Positions 25,828 through 34,481 of a stretch of DNA of 44,973 nucleotides are shown one piece after another. The notes beneath the pieces are model-generated. The model saw only the letters and a program-made list of their open reading frames with translations, searched no databases and was not told where the DNA came from. The stretch is taken from NCBI GenBank assembly GCA_944390115.1, contig CALXOW010000103.1:1-44973 (forward strand). The letters run 5' to 3'. Position numbers and translations under genes: made by a program. Each line of letters starts with the position of its first letter. The first letter of the stretch is position 1. The DNA is from an uncultured Anaerobiospirillum sp. GTDB taxonomy: Bacteria > Pseudomonadota > Gammaproteobacteria > Enterobacterales > Succinivibrionaceae.

Positions 25828-26418
25828 TTAGGCGTAAGGGTTTTCGCCGGTAGCGTGGTCGGTGACGTCCTTGACGCCGGTGACCTTGCCTGGGAAGGCG
25901 TTTAGGAGCTGTTGCTCTAAGCCATTGTGCAGGGTGTAGCTGGCCTGCGAGCAGCCTTGGCAGCCGCCTGAGAACTCAACCTCGGCCACGCCGTCGTCGG
26001 TTAAGTTAATCAGACGAACCGCACCGCCGTGACCTGCTAAGTCCTTGCTTAAGAAGTGCTCGACGAAGTAAGCCACTTGCTCCTTTAATGGGGCGTCGTC
26101 GCCGACTGGATTCTTCTTGAGGTTCGGGCAGTGCATCGTGAGCAGATCTTCGCCCTCGTCGTTCTTGCCTAGATCCAGCACGGTGTCCTCTAAGAATGGA
26201 GCTACGTCCTGGGAGATCACGATCTCAAAGCCTTCCATCTTGAAGTGGAGATCGTCTAAGTTGATGTACTCCTTAGGGCAGTACAAGATGCCGCTCTCGA
26301 CGGCTGGCGTGCATGGGTTGTTGACCGTAAGACGGATCGCAAGACCTGGCATCTTCTGCTTTTCAATAATGCTAAAGAGATACTTTTGGGCCTCTGGGGT
26401 TACCGTAATCTTGCTCAT
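25828..26418 (-). CDS. nfuA: NfuA, iron-sulfur cluster carrier protein
   Basis: NfuA receives Fe-S clusters and delivers them to client enzymes, mainly under stress. The 196-residue product has an A-type-like N-terminal domain without its cysteines (about residues 1-95) and a C-terminal Nfu domain with the cluster-binding CxxC in FSGGCQGCSQASYT (about 150-163). The ending GENPYA is typical. Start ATG 26418 is followed by the normal MSKITVTPEAQ. In E. coli nfuA lies next to gntX and bioH; a BioH-like gene is 6 kb away here. Confidence 0.96.
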   Translation of the reverse strand: MSKITVTPEAQKYLFSIIEKQKMPGLAIRLTVNNPCTPAVESGILYCPKEYINLDDLHFKMEGFEIVISQDVAPFLEDTVLDLGKNDEGEDLLTMHCPNLKKNPVGDDAPLKEQVAYFVEHFLSKDLAGHGGAVRLINLTDDGVAEVEFSGGCQGCSQASYTLHNGLEQQLLNAFPGKVTGVKDVTDHATGENPYA

Positions 26419-26863
26419 GAAAGTTCCAAATCTACTTGGTTGACGAAACTTCGGACCAGACCTGATGACGTAAGGCCCAGACCCGCGCTCGGGCTTGAGC
26501 CCAAGCGCCCTAAGTATAAGGCAGTTATGCTTAGTGGGGCGGCCCCTTGCTCAAAATTATCCCGTGCAAAATCGTGCCAAGTCGCATTTAGGCCGAAAGC
26601 CTGTCGGACAGGTTCGGCGCGGCCACTTTTTTCTGATTTTGCGATTTGCCTTCAACTTTGGGAAAAGCTGCCATACTAGGTAGCACGGGACATAACGCCG
26701 GACGGCACGGGGCGCAACGCCGGGCGGGACAGTCTTTTCATTCTGGGGATCTTAATTTGTGCGCAGAAGTCGCAAGTGCGATCACAGCCCAATGTTTTAG
26801 GCTACAATAGCTTTGGTTTGAAAAGAACGGCGAGGTTCGCTTCGCCGCTTAGTGGAGAAAAAA
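26419..26863. other. nfuA-pckA divergent intergenic region (445 bp)
   Basis: No credible gene. It contains a duplicated phrase (gggacataacgccggacgg / ggggcgcaacgccgggcgg, about 26687-26730), the pckA promoter candidate and a leader hairpin CGGCGA...TCGCCG (about 26828-26847). Confidence 0.55.
26803..26808 (+). promoter_or_regulatory. pckA -10 box candidate
   Basis: TACAAT lies 55 bp before the pckA ATG. gatcac occupies the -35 position and resembles the right half of a CRP site (TCACA); a full CRP palindrome is not present. Confidence 0.4.
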
Positions 26864-28462
26864 ATGAGCTTACAAGAAAGTTTAGCTAAGTACGGTATCT
26901 CCGGCGTTACCGAGATTGTCCACAATCCATCTTACGAGCAGCTGTTCGCTGAGGAGACCAAGACCTCCTTAGAAGGCTTCGAGAAGGGCACTGTTACTGA
27001 GATGGGTGCAGTCAACGTAATGACTGGTATCTATACTGGCCGCTCTCCAAAGGATAAGTTCATCGTTAAGAATGACGCCGCCAAGGAAGTATGGTGGACT
27101 TCTGACGAGTTCAAGAACGACAACAAGCCAGTTACCGAGGAAACTTGGGCTGTGTTAAAGGACTTAGCTGGCAAGGAGCTCTCCAACAAGCGTTTATTTG
27201 TTGTTGACCTCTTCTGCGGTGCTAATGCCGATACCCGCCTCAAGATCCGCTTCGTAATGGAAGTTGCTTGGCAGGCTCACTTCGTAACCAATATGTTCAT
27301 TCGCCCAACCGAGGAAGAGTTAAAGGACTTCGAGCCAGACTTCGTAGTTCTGAATGCTTCCAAGGCTAAGGTTGAGAACTACAAGGAGTTAGGCCTCAAC
27401 TCTGAGACCGCTGTAGTCTTCAACTTACGTGAGAAGATGCAAGTCATCATCAACACCTGGTACGGTGGTGAGATGAAGAAGGGCATGTTCTCGATGATGA
27501 ACTACTACCTCCCATTAAAGGGCATTGCTGCAATGCACTGCTCGGCTAACACCGACTTAAATGGCGAGAACACCGCTATCTTCTTCGGTCTGTCGGGCAC
27601 TGGTAAGACCACCTTATCCACCGATCCAAAGCGCTTATTAATCGGTGACGACGAGCACGGTTGGGACGACGACGGCGTCTTCAACTTTGAGGGTGGCTGC
27701 TACGCTAAGGTTATCAACCTCTCTAAGGAAAACGAGCCAGACATCTGGAACGCTATCAAGCGTGACGCTTTATTAGAGAACGTAACCGTTGATGCTAACG
27801 GCAAGATTGACTTCGCTGACAAGTCCGTAACCGAGAACACTCGTGTTTCGTACCCAATCTACCACATCAACAACATCGTAAAGCCAGTCTCCAAGGCTCC
27901 AGCTGCTAAGCGTGTAATCTTCTTATCGGCTGACGCTTTCGGCGTATTACCACCAGTCTCGATCCTCTCCCCAGAGCAGACCCAGTACTACTTCCTCTCC
28001 GGCTTCACCGCTAAGTTAGCTGGTACTGAGCGTGGCATCACCGAGCCAACCCCAACCTTCTCCTCTTGCTTCGGCGCTGCTTTCTTAACCTTACCTCCAA
28101 CCAAGTATGCTGAGGTTCTGGTTGAGCGCATGAACAAGTCTGGTGCTAAGGCTTACTTAGTCAACACCGGTTGGAATGGCACTGGCAAGCGTATCTCCAT
28201 TAAGGATACCCGTGGCATCATCGACGCTATCTTAGACGGCTCGATCGATACCGCTCCTACCTCCACTGTTCCATACTTCAACTTCACCGTACCTGCTGAG
28301 TTAAAGGGTGTTGACACCAACATCTTAGACCCACGCAACACCTACGCTGATCCTGCTGAGTGGGACAAGAAGGCTAAGGACTTAGCTGAGCGCTTCCAAA
28401 AGAACTTCAAGAAGTTCGAGGGCTTAGGCGGCGATTTAGTTAAGGCTGGTCCACAGTTATAA
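26864..28462 (+). CDS. pckA: PckA, ATP-dependent phosphoenolpyruvate carboxykinase
   Basis: PckA interconverts oxaloacetate + ATP and PEP + CO2 + ADP. In succinate-forming rumen and gut anaerobes it works mainly as a carboxylase feeding the reductive branch. ATG 26864 (ggag at 26854-26857) gives 532 residues. The nucleotide loop [13 protein letters not shown] (about residues 244-256), the metal site [10 protein letters not shown] (about 261-270), the substrate Arg in TGRSPKDKF (about 61-69) and the [12 protein letters not shown] block (about 385) are all visible. From memory the sequence is close to the characterised Anaerobiospirillum enzyme. Codon bias is extreme (Leu nearly all TTA/CTC, Pro CCA), suggesting very high expression. 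Confidence 0.98.
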   Translation: MSLQESLAKYGISGVTEIVHNPSYEQLFAEETKTSLEGFEKGTVTEMGAVNVMTGIYTGRSPKDKFIVKNDAAKEVWWTSDEFKNDNKPVTEETWAVLKDLAGKELSNKRLFVVDLFCGANADTRLKIRFVMEVAWQAHFVTNMFIRPTEEELKDFEPDFVVLNASKAKVENYKELGLNSETAVVFNLREKMQVIINTWYGGEMKKGMFSMMNYYLPLKGIAAMHCSANTDLNGENTAIFFGLSGTGKTTLSTDPKRLLIGDDEHGWDDDGVFNFEGGCYAKVINLSKENEPDIWNAIKRDALLENVTVDANGKIDFADKSVTENTRVSYPIYHINNIVKPVSKAPAAKRVIFLSADAFGVLPPVSILSPEQTQYYFLSGFTAKLAGTERGITEPTPTFSSCFGAAFLTLPPTKYAEVLVERMNKSGAKAYLVNTGWNGTGKRISIKDTRGIIDAILDGSIDTAPTSTVPYFNFTVPAELKGVDTNILDPRNTYADPAEWDKKAKDLAERFQKNFKKFEGLGGDLVKAGPQL

Positions 28463-28522
28463 TTTCCCTAAGCTTCGCACCTAAGCTGTGAAGCTTTAAG
28501 GTGCCACCTGTTTAGGTTGATT

Positions 28523-28554
28523 GAGGGCCCGAGGTGCTTGCATCTCGGGCCCTC
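28523..28554 (+). terminator. Strong hairpin after pckA
   Basis: GAGGGCCCGAG (28523-28533) pairs with CTCGGGCCCTC (28544-28554), and inner bases gtgc/gcat extend the stem. No T-run follows, so it may act as a 3' stabiliser rather than a classical terminator. Confidence 0.55.
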
Positions 28555-28697
28555 CCATTACTAGCCCGCTTGAGAACTTGCTTCGAGCAACCGCTTGAGG
28601 CTTTGCTTTAAGCTGCCGTTTGGGGCGGACTGCTAGTCTGCTCTTGGGTAGCCTGCAAGCGGGCGCACTGCCAGCATGAGGCTGGTTGGGAGGATCA

Positions 28698-29315
28698 GTG
28701 GCCAAGCCTTACATCACGCCGCAAGGTTATGAGCTGTTAAAAAAGGAGCTGGACTATCTGTGGCTGGAAAAGCGCCCAGATGTCACGGCTAAGGTGTCGT
28801 GGGCGGCCAGCTTAGGCGATCGCTCTGAGAACGCCGATTACCAATACAACAAGCGCTTGCTCGCGCAAATCGACCGTCGCATCCGCTATCTGCGCAAGGT
28901 CTTAAACCAGCTGCAAGTGATCGAGTTCAACGTCCAGCAAGAAGGACGCGTCTTCTTTGGCGCTTATGTTGAGATCGAGGCCGATGACGACGAGTCCATT
29001 ATGCAGCTGCGCATTGTGGGCTCGGAGGAAATCTTTGGGCGCGACAACTATATCTCGGTTGATGCCCCGATGGCCCGTGCCTTATTAGGCAAGAGCGAGG
29101 GCGATGACGCAGTAGTGCACACCCCCAAGGGCGATCGCATCTGGTACGTCAATAAGATTTCCTATAAGTGCCCGTCGTGGTTTACCGAACTTGAGCCGCA
29201 CCAAATCGACCATGAGAATATGGACGAGGAGGCCCCTAAGGAAGAGGCTCAAGAGTTAAGCCCGGAAGAGCTCAAAAAGCTCGAGCAAAGCTACCTGAGC
29301 ACCTTGGTCAAGTAG
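28698..29315 (+). CDS. greB: GreB, transcript cleavage elongation factor
   Basis: GreB rescues backtracked RNA polymerase by stimulating RNA cleavage. GTG 28698 is preceded by gggagg; an in-frame TTG at 28686 is less likely. The coiled-coil N domain shows YLWLEKRPDVTAKVSWAAS (about 15-33) and the catalytic acidic tip LGDRSENADYQY (about 34-45). The C domain includes GRVFFGAYVEIE and EIFGRDNYISVDAPMARALL. The family is about 158 residues; this has 205. The added C-terminal 45 residues are acidic (EEAPKEEAQELSPEELKK). Confidence 0.95.
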   Translation: MAKPYITPQGYELLKKELDYLWLEKRPDVTAKVSWAASLGDRSENADYQYNKRLLAQIDRRIRYLRKVLNQLQVIEFNVQQEGRVFFGAYVEIEADDDESIMQLRIVGSEEIFGRDNYISVDAPMARALLGKSEGDDAVVHTPKGDRIWYVNKISYKCPSWFTELEPHQIDHENMDEEAPKEEAQELSPEELKKLEQSYLSTLVK

Positions 29316-29581
29316 CGCTCACTCCATTCTCTTTTCTTTTTTTTTTTTCTTCACTTCCAGACGGTCGCGCCTTCAGGACTCAAACCACCTGAGACGCGGC
29401 GCGGCTGTCTCCTTGCGGCGCTGCCCTTATTTCCTGGGCGCCTGCCCGCATCTCTTGGGCATTTTCGGCCCACGTCTTGTGCTTTTATGGCCCACATCTG
29501 AGGGCGTTTTTTGCCCGTTTCTTGGGGCTTTATGGCCTCACTTCCCTTTGAATTTACTGAGCTGAGCTCAGGCTGCCTGTG
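29316..29581. other. Gap after greB with a long T-tract and degenerate repeats
   Basis: A T-rich run at about 29330-29352 follows the greB stop without a clear stem. From about 29450 to 29560 a degenerate unit of about 22-25 bp (gccca-c-tctt-ggc-ttttatg) recurs about four times. No gene is seen. Confidence 0.55.
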
Positions 29582-30205
29582 TTAGGCGCGGCGCTCGACC
29601 ACTTGGCCTAGGCGGCTGTGCGGGATAATGCTGCCGTAGTGGCGGCATAGGGCAAAGTTAATGAGGCCCACTGCGGTGGTCTTATCGCTAAAGCGCTCCA
29701 GAAAGTGCACGTTTTGCTCGCGAAAGCGCAGCAGGACCTTGCGCGCCTTGTGAAAGCGCGTGGCCGGAATGATATAGAAACCGGTGATCGGATCGTAGCC
29801 GGATTTGATCGGCTCGGAATCTCCTTCGCTGACACCATCGAGGTCTTGGGCGTACTCGCGCTCGGCAAAGCCGTAGTTGTCACCCTGATCTTGGTTGTTG
29901 TCCTGCTCGTCCGCGCTGTCTTCTTGCTCGCGGCGACGGCGCCCACGCCTTTTGCGCTGCCCATTTTCGTCGACGTAGATCTCGTCTTCGGCGTCAAGCC
30001 GTCCGTGCTGCTGTGCCACCAAGAGCGAGTTCTCGCCGTCGGTATTGCCTCGGCGATCGCCAATATGAGTCTGGCCCTTGGAGGAGTGCGACTCATTGAG
30101 CTGCGGAATGCTGACGCGGTTTTGGGTGTCACGGCGGGCTTCATCCACCTCTTTTTGGAAAGGAGGTGGGGCCACGCTGACCGCAAAGGTCGATGCTACG
30201 TCCAT
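29582..30205 (-). CDS. Hypothetical protein with a charged, disordered middle
   Basis: Family not recognised. ATG 30205 is chosen because aaggag lies 7 bp upstream; a GTG at 30232 is possible. The 207-residue product has an uncharged N terminus, a long hydrophilic middle (basic QRKRRGRRRRE at about 90-100, followed by an acidic Asp/Gln/Asn run), and a conserved-looking C-terminal part: GYDPITGFYIIPATRFHKAR, then FREQNVHFLERFSDKTTAVG and ALCRHYGSIIPHSRLG. No signal peptide or membrane segment. The C-terminal 70 residues look like a small folded domain. The opposite-strand frame across it is Val/Leu-rich and is taken as a shadow. Confidence 0.6.
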   Translation of the reverse strand: MDVASTFAVSVAPPPFQKEVDEARRDTQNRVSIPQLNESHSSKGQTHIGDRRGNTDGENSLLVAQQHGRLDAEDEIYVDENGQRKRRGRRRREQEDSADEQDNNQDQGDNYGFAEREYAQDLDGVSEGDSEPIKSGYDPITGFYIIPATRFHKARKVLLRFREQNVHFLERFSDKTTAVGLINFALCRHYGSIIPHSRLGQVVERRA

Positions 30206-30619
30206 ACGGAGCTCCTTGGATGGCTGAGCCACCAGCTTGAGGTGAATGTGTTATTAATCTAACGGCCAATTGGGCAATTAGTGCACACTTTGCGCCAACC
30301 AAAAGCCCGGATCTGGCTTGCTTTCTTGCCAAAATCGATCTTGGATCATGCTTTTGCGCTGAGAGATTTGCGCAACTTCCGGTCCGTGCCTAATCTGAGT
30401 TCTATCATGCTTAACCTGCTTTTGTGATGACCTGGTCGCGTGAGTTAGTGCGCTTTTACATGGCGCGGCTGCTGGAGCAGGGTGCGCCTTGGTTCTATTG
30501 AGGCTCATCTGAGCATTTAGGATGGCTCATCTGAGCATCTAGGATGCGCTTTTGGCACGCTGGTCGCACCGAAGGCCTAGTCAAGCCTTGAGTGGTTGCA
30601 AGTTAGAGGAGTCTTGCCC
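30206..30619. other. Divergent gap before the CoA-disulfide reductase gene (414 bp)
   Basis: No gene seen. AT-rich phrases near 30240-30300 could serve the upstream minus-strand gene. Two tandem 22-bp repeats (30502-30545) lie about 75 bp before the reductase start. Confidence 0.55.
30502..30545 (+). repeat. Two tandem 22-bp repeats, each with a small palindrome
   Basis: Units at 30502-30523 and 30524-30545 differ by one base. Each contains GCTCA-TC-TGAGC. Tandem palindromic sites upstream of a redox gene look like an operator pair. No regulator is encoded next to it. Confidence 0.65.
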
Positions 30620-32308
30620 GTGAAGATTGTTATTATTGGTGGCACCGCAGGCGGTGCAGGTATCGCCGCACGCTTACGCCGTTTGGATGAACAGGCGGAG
30701 ATCATCATTGTTGAAAAGAATCCGTACATCTCGTGGTCGGGCTGCGCGCTGCCATACTTCACTGGTGGCATTATCAGCGAGCGCAACAACCTCTTCTTAG
30801 CCAATAAGGAGATGTTTGACCACCGCTTCAACATCAAGGTCTTAGATAGTACCAAGGCGGTGGGCCTTGACCGTGCGGCCAAGCAGGTTTCGGTTATTGC
30901 GGTGAACCAGCCACACGCTAAGGTGACGACGATCAGCTACGATAAGCTCGTGATCGCAACCGGCGCGGGTGCCATTATGCCGGGCTTTGCTCAGAACAAG
31001 GACGGCGTCTATGCCATGCGCTGCATCGAGGACGCCGACCAGATTAAGGCCTACGTCGCCGCCCATGACGTCAAGCACGCAGTCGTGGTCGGCGGTGGCT
31101 TTATTGGCCTTGAGGCCTGCGAGAACTTAAAGCATCGCGGTATTGACGTCACCTTGGTGGAAAAAGCCCCACAGGTCTTAGCTCCAGTCGATCCTGATAT
31201 CGCCCAGTACTTACACCGCGAGCTTGATCAACACGGCGTCAGCTTGAAGCTGGGAGTCGGTATTGCTGATATTGCTAAGACCGAGTCGGGCTTAACCGTG
31301 TCCTTAGATAACGGTGAGTCGGTTGAGACTCAATTGGTCATTATGGCCTTGGGCATTGTGCCGCAGACCGACTTTATCAAGGACAGTGGCTTAAAGCTCA
31401 ACAGTCGCGGCTATATCGAGGTCGCTGACACCATGCAGACCAATGATCCGGACATCTATGCCTTAGGTGACGTGGTCGCGGTCCAAGGTGTACCTGAAGA
31501 TCGCTTAGGCACGATTGCCTTGGCAGGTCCTGCCTCCAAGCAAAGCCGTATCGCCGCCCATAACCTCTTAGGCATTGGCTTAGGCCCACAGGGCCAGCTG
31601 CACTTTAAGGGCTCCTTGGGCGTCAGCATCGTACGCGTAATGGGCTTGACCGCAGGTGCCGTCGGTATGAATCGCCGCGCTTTGGCCGGACAGCCGGACG
31701 TCGCCGAAGTCACGGTCCACACCCCACACCACGTCTCATGGTTTGAACAGGCTAAGCCAGTGCACTTAAAGCTTATCTTCAATCAGAAGACGGGCTTAGT
31801 CTTAGGCGCTCAGGCGGTCGGCGAGGTCAGCATCGACAAGAACCTCGAGGTCATTTCGGCCTTGATGCAGATGCATGCCACGGTCTATGACTTGGTCGAC
31901 TTTGAGAGCGCTTACGCACCACCGTTCAGCGCTCCACGCTCGCCGGTTAATATGGCGGGCTCGACTGCTGCCAACGTGGTCGATGGCTTAGAGGAAATGA
32001 TTACGGTTGAGCAGTTTGATGAGCTGCGTAAGAACGATCCGGACTTAGTCTGCATCGACGTGCGTGCCCCAGATGAGATTGAGATCTGCAAGCTGCCAGG
32101 CTTTACCAACATCCCAGTGGATGCCTTACGCGCTCACCACAAGAAGCAGCCATTTGACCCGAACAAGACCTACGTGGTCTCTTGCCAGGTCGGTGTCCGT
32201 GGTCATACCGCCGCCTGCATGCTGCGTCACTTCGGCGTCAAGAAGGTCTATAACTTAAGCGGCGGCTACGTTTCTTGGTGTACTGCCCACTACCAGCTTA
32301 AGAACTAA
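30620..32308 (+). CDS. CoA-disulfide reductase with C-terminal rhodanese domain
   Basis: This is an FAD- and NAD(P)H-dependent enzyme of the CoA-disulfide reductase / NADH oxidase / persulfide reductase family. GTG 30620 follows agaggag. Residues 1-450 hold the FAD motif (VIIGGTAGGAGIAARLRR) and the redox-active cysteine in SWSGCALPYF (Cys about 42). The NAD motif VVVGGGFIGLEA (about 155-166), ALGDVVAV and the dimerisation domain follow. Residues about 465-562 are a rhodanese domain with active-site loop SCQVGVRGHT (about 523-532). This fusion type (CoADR-RHD) reduces CoA persulfides or polysulfide in other bacteria. Here it probably handles sulfane sulfur or disulfide stress in an anaerobe. 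Confidence 0.9.
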   Translation: MKIVIIGGTAGGAGIAARLRRLDEQAEIIIVEKNPYISWSGCALPYFTGGIISERNNLFLANKEMFDHRFNIKVLDSTKAVGLDRAAKQVSVIAVNQPHAKVTTISYDKLVIATGAGAIMPGFAQNKDGVYAMRCIEDADQIKAYVAAHDVKHAVVVGGGFIGLEACENLKHRGIDVTLVEKAPQVLAPVDPDIAQYLHRELDQHGVSLKLGVGIADIAKTESGLTVSLDNGESVETQLVIMALGIVPQTDFIKDSGLKLNSRGYIEVADTMQTNDPDIYALGDVVAVQGVPEDRLGTIALAGPASKQSRIAAHNLLGIGLGPQGQLHFKGSLGVSIVRVMGLTAGAVGMNRRALAGQPDVAEVTVHTPHHVSWFEQAKPVHLKLIFNQKTGLVLGAQAVGEVSIDKNLEVISALMQMHATVYDLVDFESAYAPPFSAPRSPVNMAGSTAANVVDGLEEMITVEQFDELRKNDPDLVCIDVRAPDEIEICKLPGFTNIPVDALRAHHKKQPFDPNKTYVVSCQVGVRGHTAACMLRHFGVKKVYNLSGGYVSWCTAHYQLKN

Positions 32309-32354
32309 GACCGCTCTCTTAGGCCTTGTTGTATAGGTCTCTGCCCTTTGAGCC

Positions 32355-32379
32355 AAAAGCCCCGCTGTGCGGGGCTTTT
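32355..32379 (+). terminator. Terminator of the CoA-disulfide reductase gene
   Basis: AAAAGCCCCGC-TGT-GCGGGGCTTTT. The stem has an A-run at its 5' side and a T-run at its 3' side, so it can work for both convergent genes. Confidence 0.85.
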
Positions 32380-32405
32380 GCATTGGGGCGCGCGCGATTT
32401 GGGCG

Positions 32406-33500
32406 CTAGGCGCTGGCGGCGGAGTGGTGCAGGGCGGCGTTGAAGCTGGCGTAGTTAAAGCTCTTGCCGGCGGCCACATGGTCAAAGAAGGTGCGCACCA
32501 CCTGCTCAAAGAGCTCAGGCTCGCTTAAGTACGGATTGTGTCCCGAGTTTTGGAACACATAGGCGTGGTGGAGCGGGTCGCCGTCAAATTGCTGCGCCAG
32601 CTCGTAGGGGACGAGGCGATCTTTGGCCCCAAAGAGGTGGAGCGAAGGGATGGTGAGGTGCTCTAGGGCCGGACGCTCGTCTAAGAAGGTCACGTGCTTA
32701 ATGCCCGCCATTAGGACCTCAGGATTGACGTCTGGGGTGTTGTTGATGAGCTTGTGGATGTACTCGCTCTCCTTACGGCAGGCCGAGCGCTCATCGATCA
32801 TGATGCGATAGAACAGGTGCACCAGGCGCTTTAAGCGCTTGGGGGTCAGCTCGGTATTGCACTTTAAGATCTTAACTGGACTTAAGCCGCGCCAGTTAGG
32901 GTCAGACGGGAAGCGCGGCGAACCGCAGATCGTCACTAAACTGCGGATATACGGGAAGTCCGTTTGATGGCACAGCTGATGGGCCAATAGGCTGGTGCGC
33001 TCAATGGCTTGGTCCTCGAGCGTACTCAGGGGCGGACTGAGGTTAGCGTGCGGGGTCTCATTGAGGTTGGAGCTTAGGCCCTTGCCATAGTCTTCGATGC
33101 GATAGTGGGTCAGGGTCGGTTCAGCGTGCGGCTGGTCCTTGAGCTCTTTGACCAGGGGATTGGCCAGCACCGTGGGTCCTAAGGACTCCAGGTTCATGCA
33201 AGGATTGTTGATGATGCTGATGGCGCGCAGGGCATAGAGCGTCCCAAAGGACCACGAGATCACGTCCGCGCCATGCGGAATCGTGTTGATGAGGTAGTAG
33301 ATGGTGGCGCTGAAGTCATCTGCCAGCGGCGCGAGCGTGGCGCTGGTGCCGTAGCCGGGTAAGTCAATGAGGTAGATGTCGCGTTCTGGAAACATCTTGG
33401 TAAGAGGCAACAAAAAGGAGCCATCGCAGCCCCAGCCATGGATAATGGCGAGGGGATAGCCTTGGCTATTGCCCAAACGGGTAAAACCCAGGTGTTGCAT
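32406..33500 (-). CDS. BioH-like alpha/beta hydrolase with an internal insertion
   Basis: Candidate pimeloyl-ACP methyl ester esterase (biotin synthesis). N terminus LAIIHGWGCDGSFL (about 16-29) supplies the oxyanion region and YLIDLPGYGTS (about 43-53) follows, as in BioH. The nucleophile lies in SWSFG (about 82-86), where BioH has GWSLG. The acid is in FGAKDRLVP and the histidine in FQNSGHNPYLS near the C terminus. TICGSPRF matches BioH TVASSPCF, but about 75 extra residues separate it from the nucleophile, so the length is 364 against about 256. ATG 33500 has gagg upstream. In E. coli bioH lies near nfuA, which supports the call. Another esterase is possible. Confidence 0.7.
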   Translation of the reverse strand: MQHLGFTRLGNSQGYPLAIIHGWGCDGSFLLPLTKMFPERDIYLIDLPGYGTSATLAPLADDFSATIYYLINTIPHGADVISWSFGTLYALRAISIINNPCMNLESLGPTVLANPLVKELKDQPHAEPTLTHYRIEDYGKGLSSNLNETPHANLSPPLSTLEDQAIERTSLLAHQLCHQTDFPYIRSLVTICGSPRFPSDPNWRGLSPVKILKCNTELTPKRLKRLVHLFYRIMIDERSACRKESEYIHKLINNTPDVNPEVLMAGIKHVTFLDERPALEHLTIPSLHLFGAKDRLVPYELAQQFDGDPLHHAYVFQNSGHNPYLSEPELFEQVVRTFFDHVAAGKSFNYASFNAALHHSAASA

Positions 33501-33804
33501 GACCAACCTCACTTAAGAGCCTAAGGCCCCACTAATCCTATGATCGAGGTACTGCTTCGATTTTAGCAAAAGTCATGACCGCGACCCCCACAGATCGGGC
33601 GCCAATGTCAGCAAAATGGGCTCTAATGTCGGCAAAATGGGTTAAAGCGCTCAAATTTATCTATGACCTAATAAACGACAACACCCCAGAGCTGGAGCCA
33701 ACTCTGGGGTGTTGGAGGGGACCTGGACTGGTATGCGGCTGAACGGCCTACCTGCGCTGAGCTGCAGCGCAGCGGTCTTAGCTTGGGATTAGCAACCCTT
33801 GTGC
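33501..33804. other. Gap between the BioH-like gene and ribB
   Basis: Contains a 21-bp-spaced direct repeat (aatgtcRgcaaaatggg, 33604-33643) and the ribB terminator (33680-33713). No gene seen. Confidence 0.55.
33680..33713 (-). terminator. Terminator of pdxJ-ribB
   Basis: AACACCCCAGAG (33680-33691) pairs with CTCTGGGGTGTT (33702-33713). The minus-strand tail reads gtcgtttatt. Confidence 0.75.
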
Positions 33805-34452
33805 TTAGCAGCCCTTGGTCTTGCGGTAGGTGATGATGTCCGCAATCGAGACCACGGTCAGGTCATGCAGCTGGGCAAAGGCGCAGACGCGTGGCAGGCG
33901 GGCCATCTCGCCGTCGGGAGCGCACAGCTCGCATAAGACTCCGGCTGGCTTGAAACCAGCTAAGCGGGCTAAGTCGACCGAAGCCTCGGTGTGGCCATCA
34001 CGCTCTAAGACGCCACCTGGACGGGCAATCAGTGGGAAGGTGTGGCCTGGACGGGCTAAATCCTCTGGCTTGGCGTTGTCATCTAAGACCACCTTGATCG
34101 CCTTAATACGATCGGAGGCCGAGACACCGGTGGTGACGCCCTCGGCGGCATCGATCGAGATGGTGAAGGCGGTGCCGTAGGTCGAGGTGTTGTGGGCGAC
34201 CATCATCGGCAGACCTAATTCCTGAGCACGTGGGCCCTCGATGCACAGGCAGACAATGCCCGAGCACTCGCGGATCATAAAGGCCATCTGCTCTGGGGTC
34301 ATGGTCTCAGCGGCGAAAATTAAGTCGCCTTCGTTCTCGCGGTCGGCATTGTCGACCACTAAGACGCCACGGCCCTTACGCAGGGCGGCTAATGCGGCTT
34401 CAACGCGCTCAATGGCGTCCTTACCAAAGGTCTCAAGTAAATTAATAGACAT
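33805..34452 (-). CDS. ribB: RibB, 3,4-dihydroxy-2-butanone-4-phosphate synthase
   Basis: RibB converts ribulose 5-phosphate to the four-carbon precursor of riboflavin. ATG 34452 gives 215 residues, as in E. coli (217). [18 protein letters not shown] (about 32-49) has the acidic metal/substrate loop. [10 protein letters not shown] and TTGVSASDR (about 92-115), RPGHTFPL with the catalytic His (about 135-142), and [14 protein letters not shown] (about 152-165) complete the active site. No fused GTP cyclohydrolase II domain. It starts 29 bp after pdxJ, so the two probably form an operon. No FMN riboswitch was recognised upstream. Confidence 0.97.
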   Translation of the reverse strand: MSINLLETFGKDAIERVEAALAALRKGRGVLVVDNADRENEGDLIFAAETMTPEQMAFMIRECSGIVCLCIEGPRAQELGLPMMVAHNTSTYGTAFTISIDAAEGVTTGVSASDRIKAIKVVLDDNAKPEDLARPGHTFPLIARPGGVLERDGHTEASVDLARLAGFKPAGVLCELCAPDGEMARLPRVCAFAQLHDLTVVSIADIITYRKTKGC

Positions 34453-34481
34453 GTTTCGCCTTTTCTCGCAATTTGGATGGG

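Noticed and set aside
26771-26790. CRP site over the pckA -35 region
   Set aside because: Only the right half (TCACA) matches. The left half does not form TGTGA at the right distance.
29705-30262. Plus-strand open frame of 185 codons opposite the hypothetical gene
   Set aside because: Hydrophobic Val/Leu-rich shadow of an acidic and basic minus-strand gene. The minus-strand start has a good ribosome-binding site and the plus-strand one does not.
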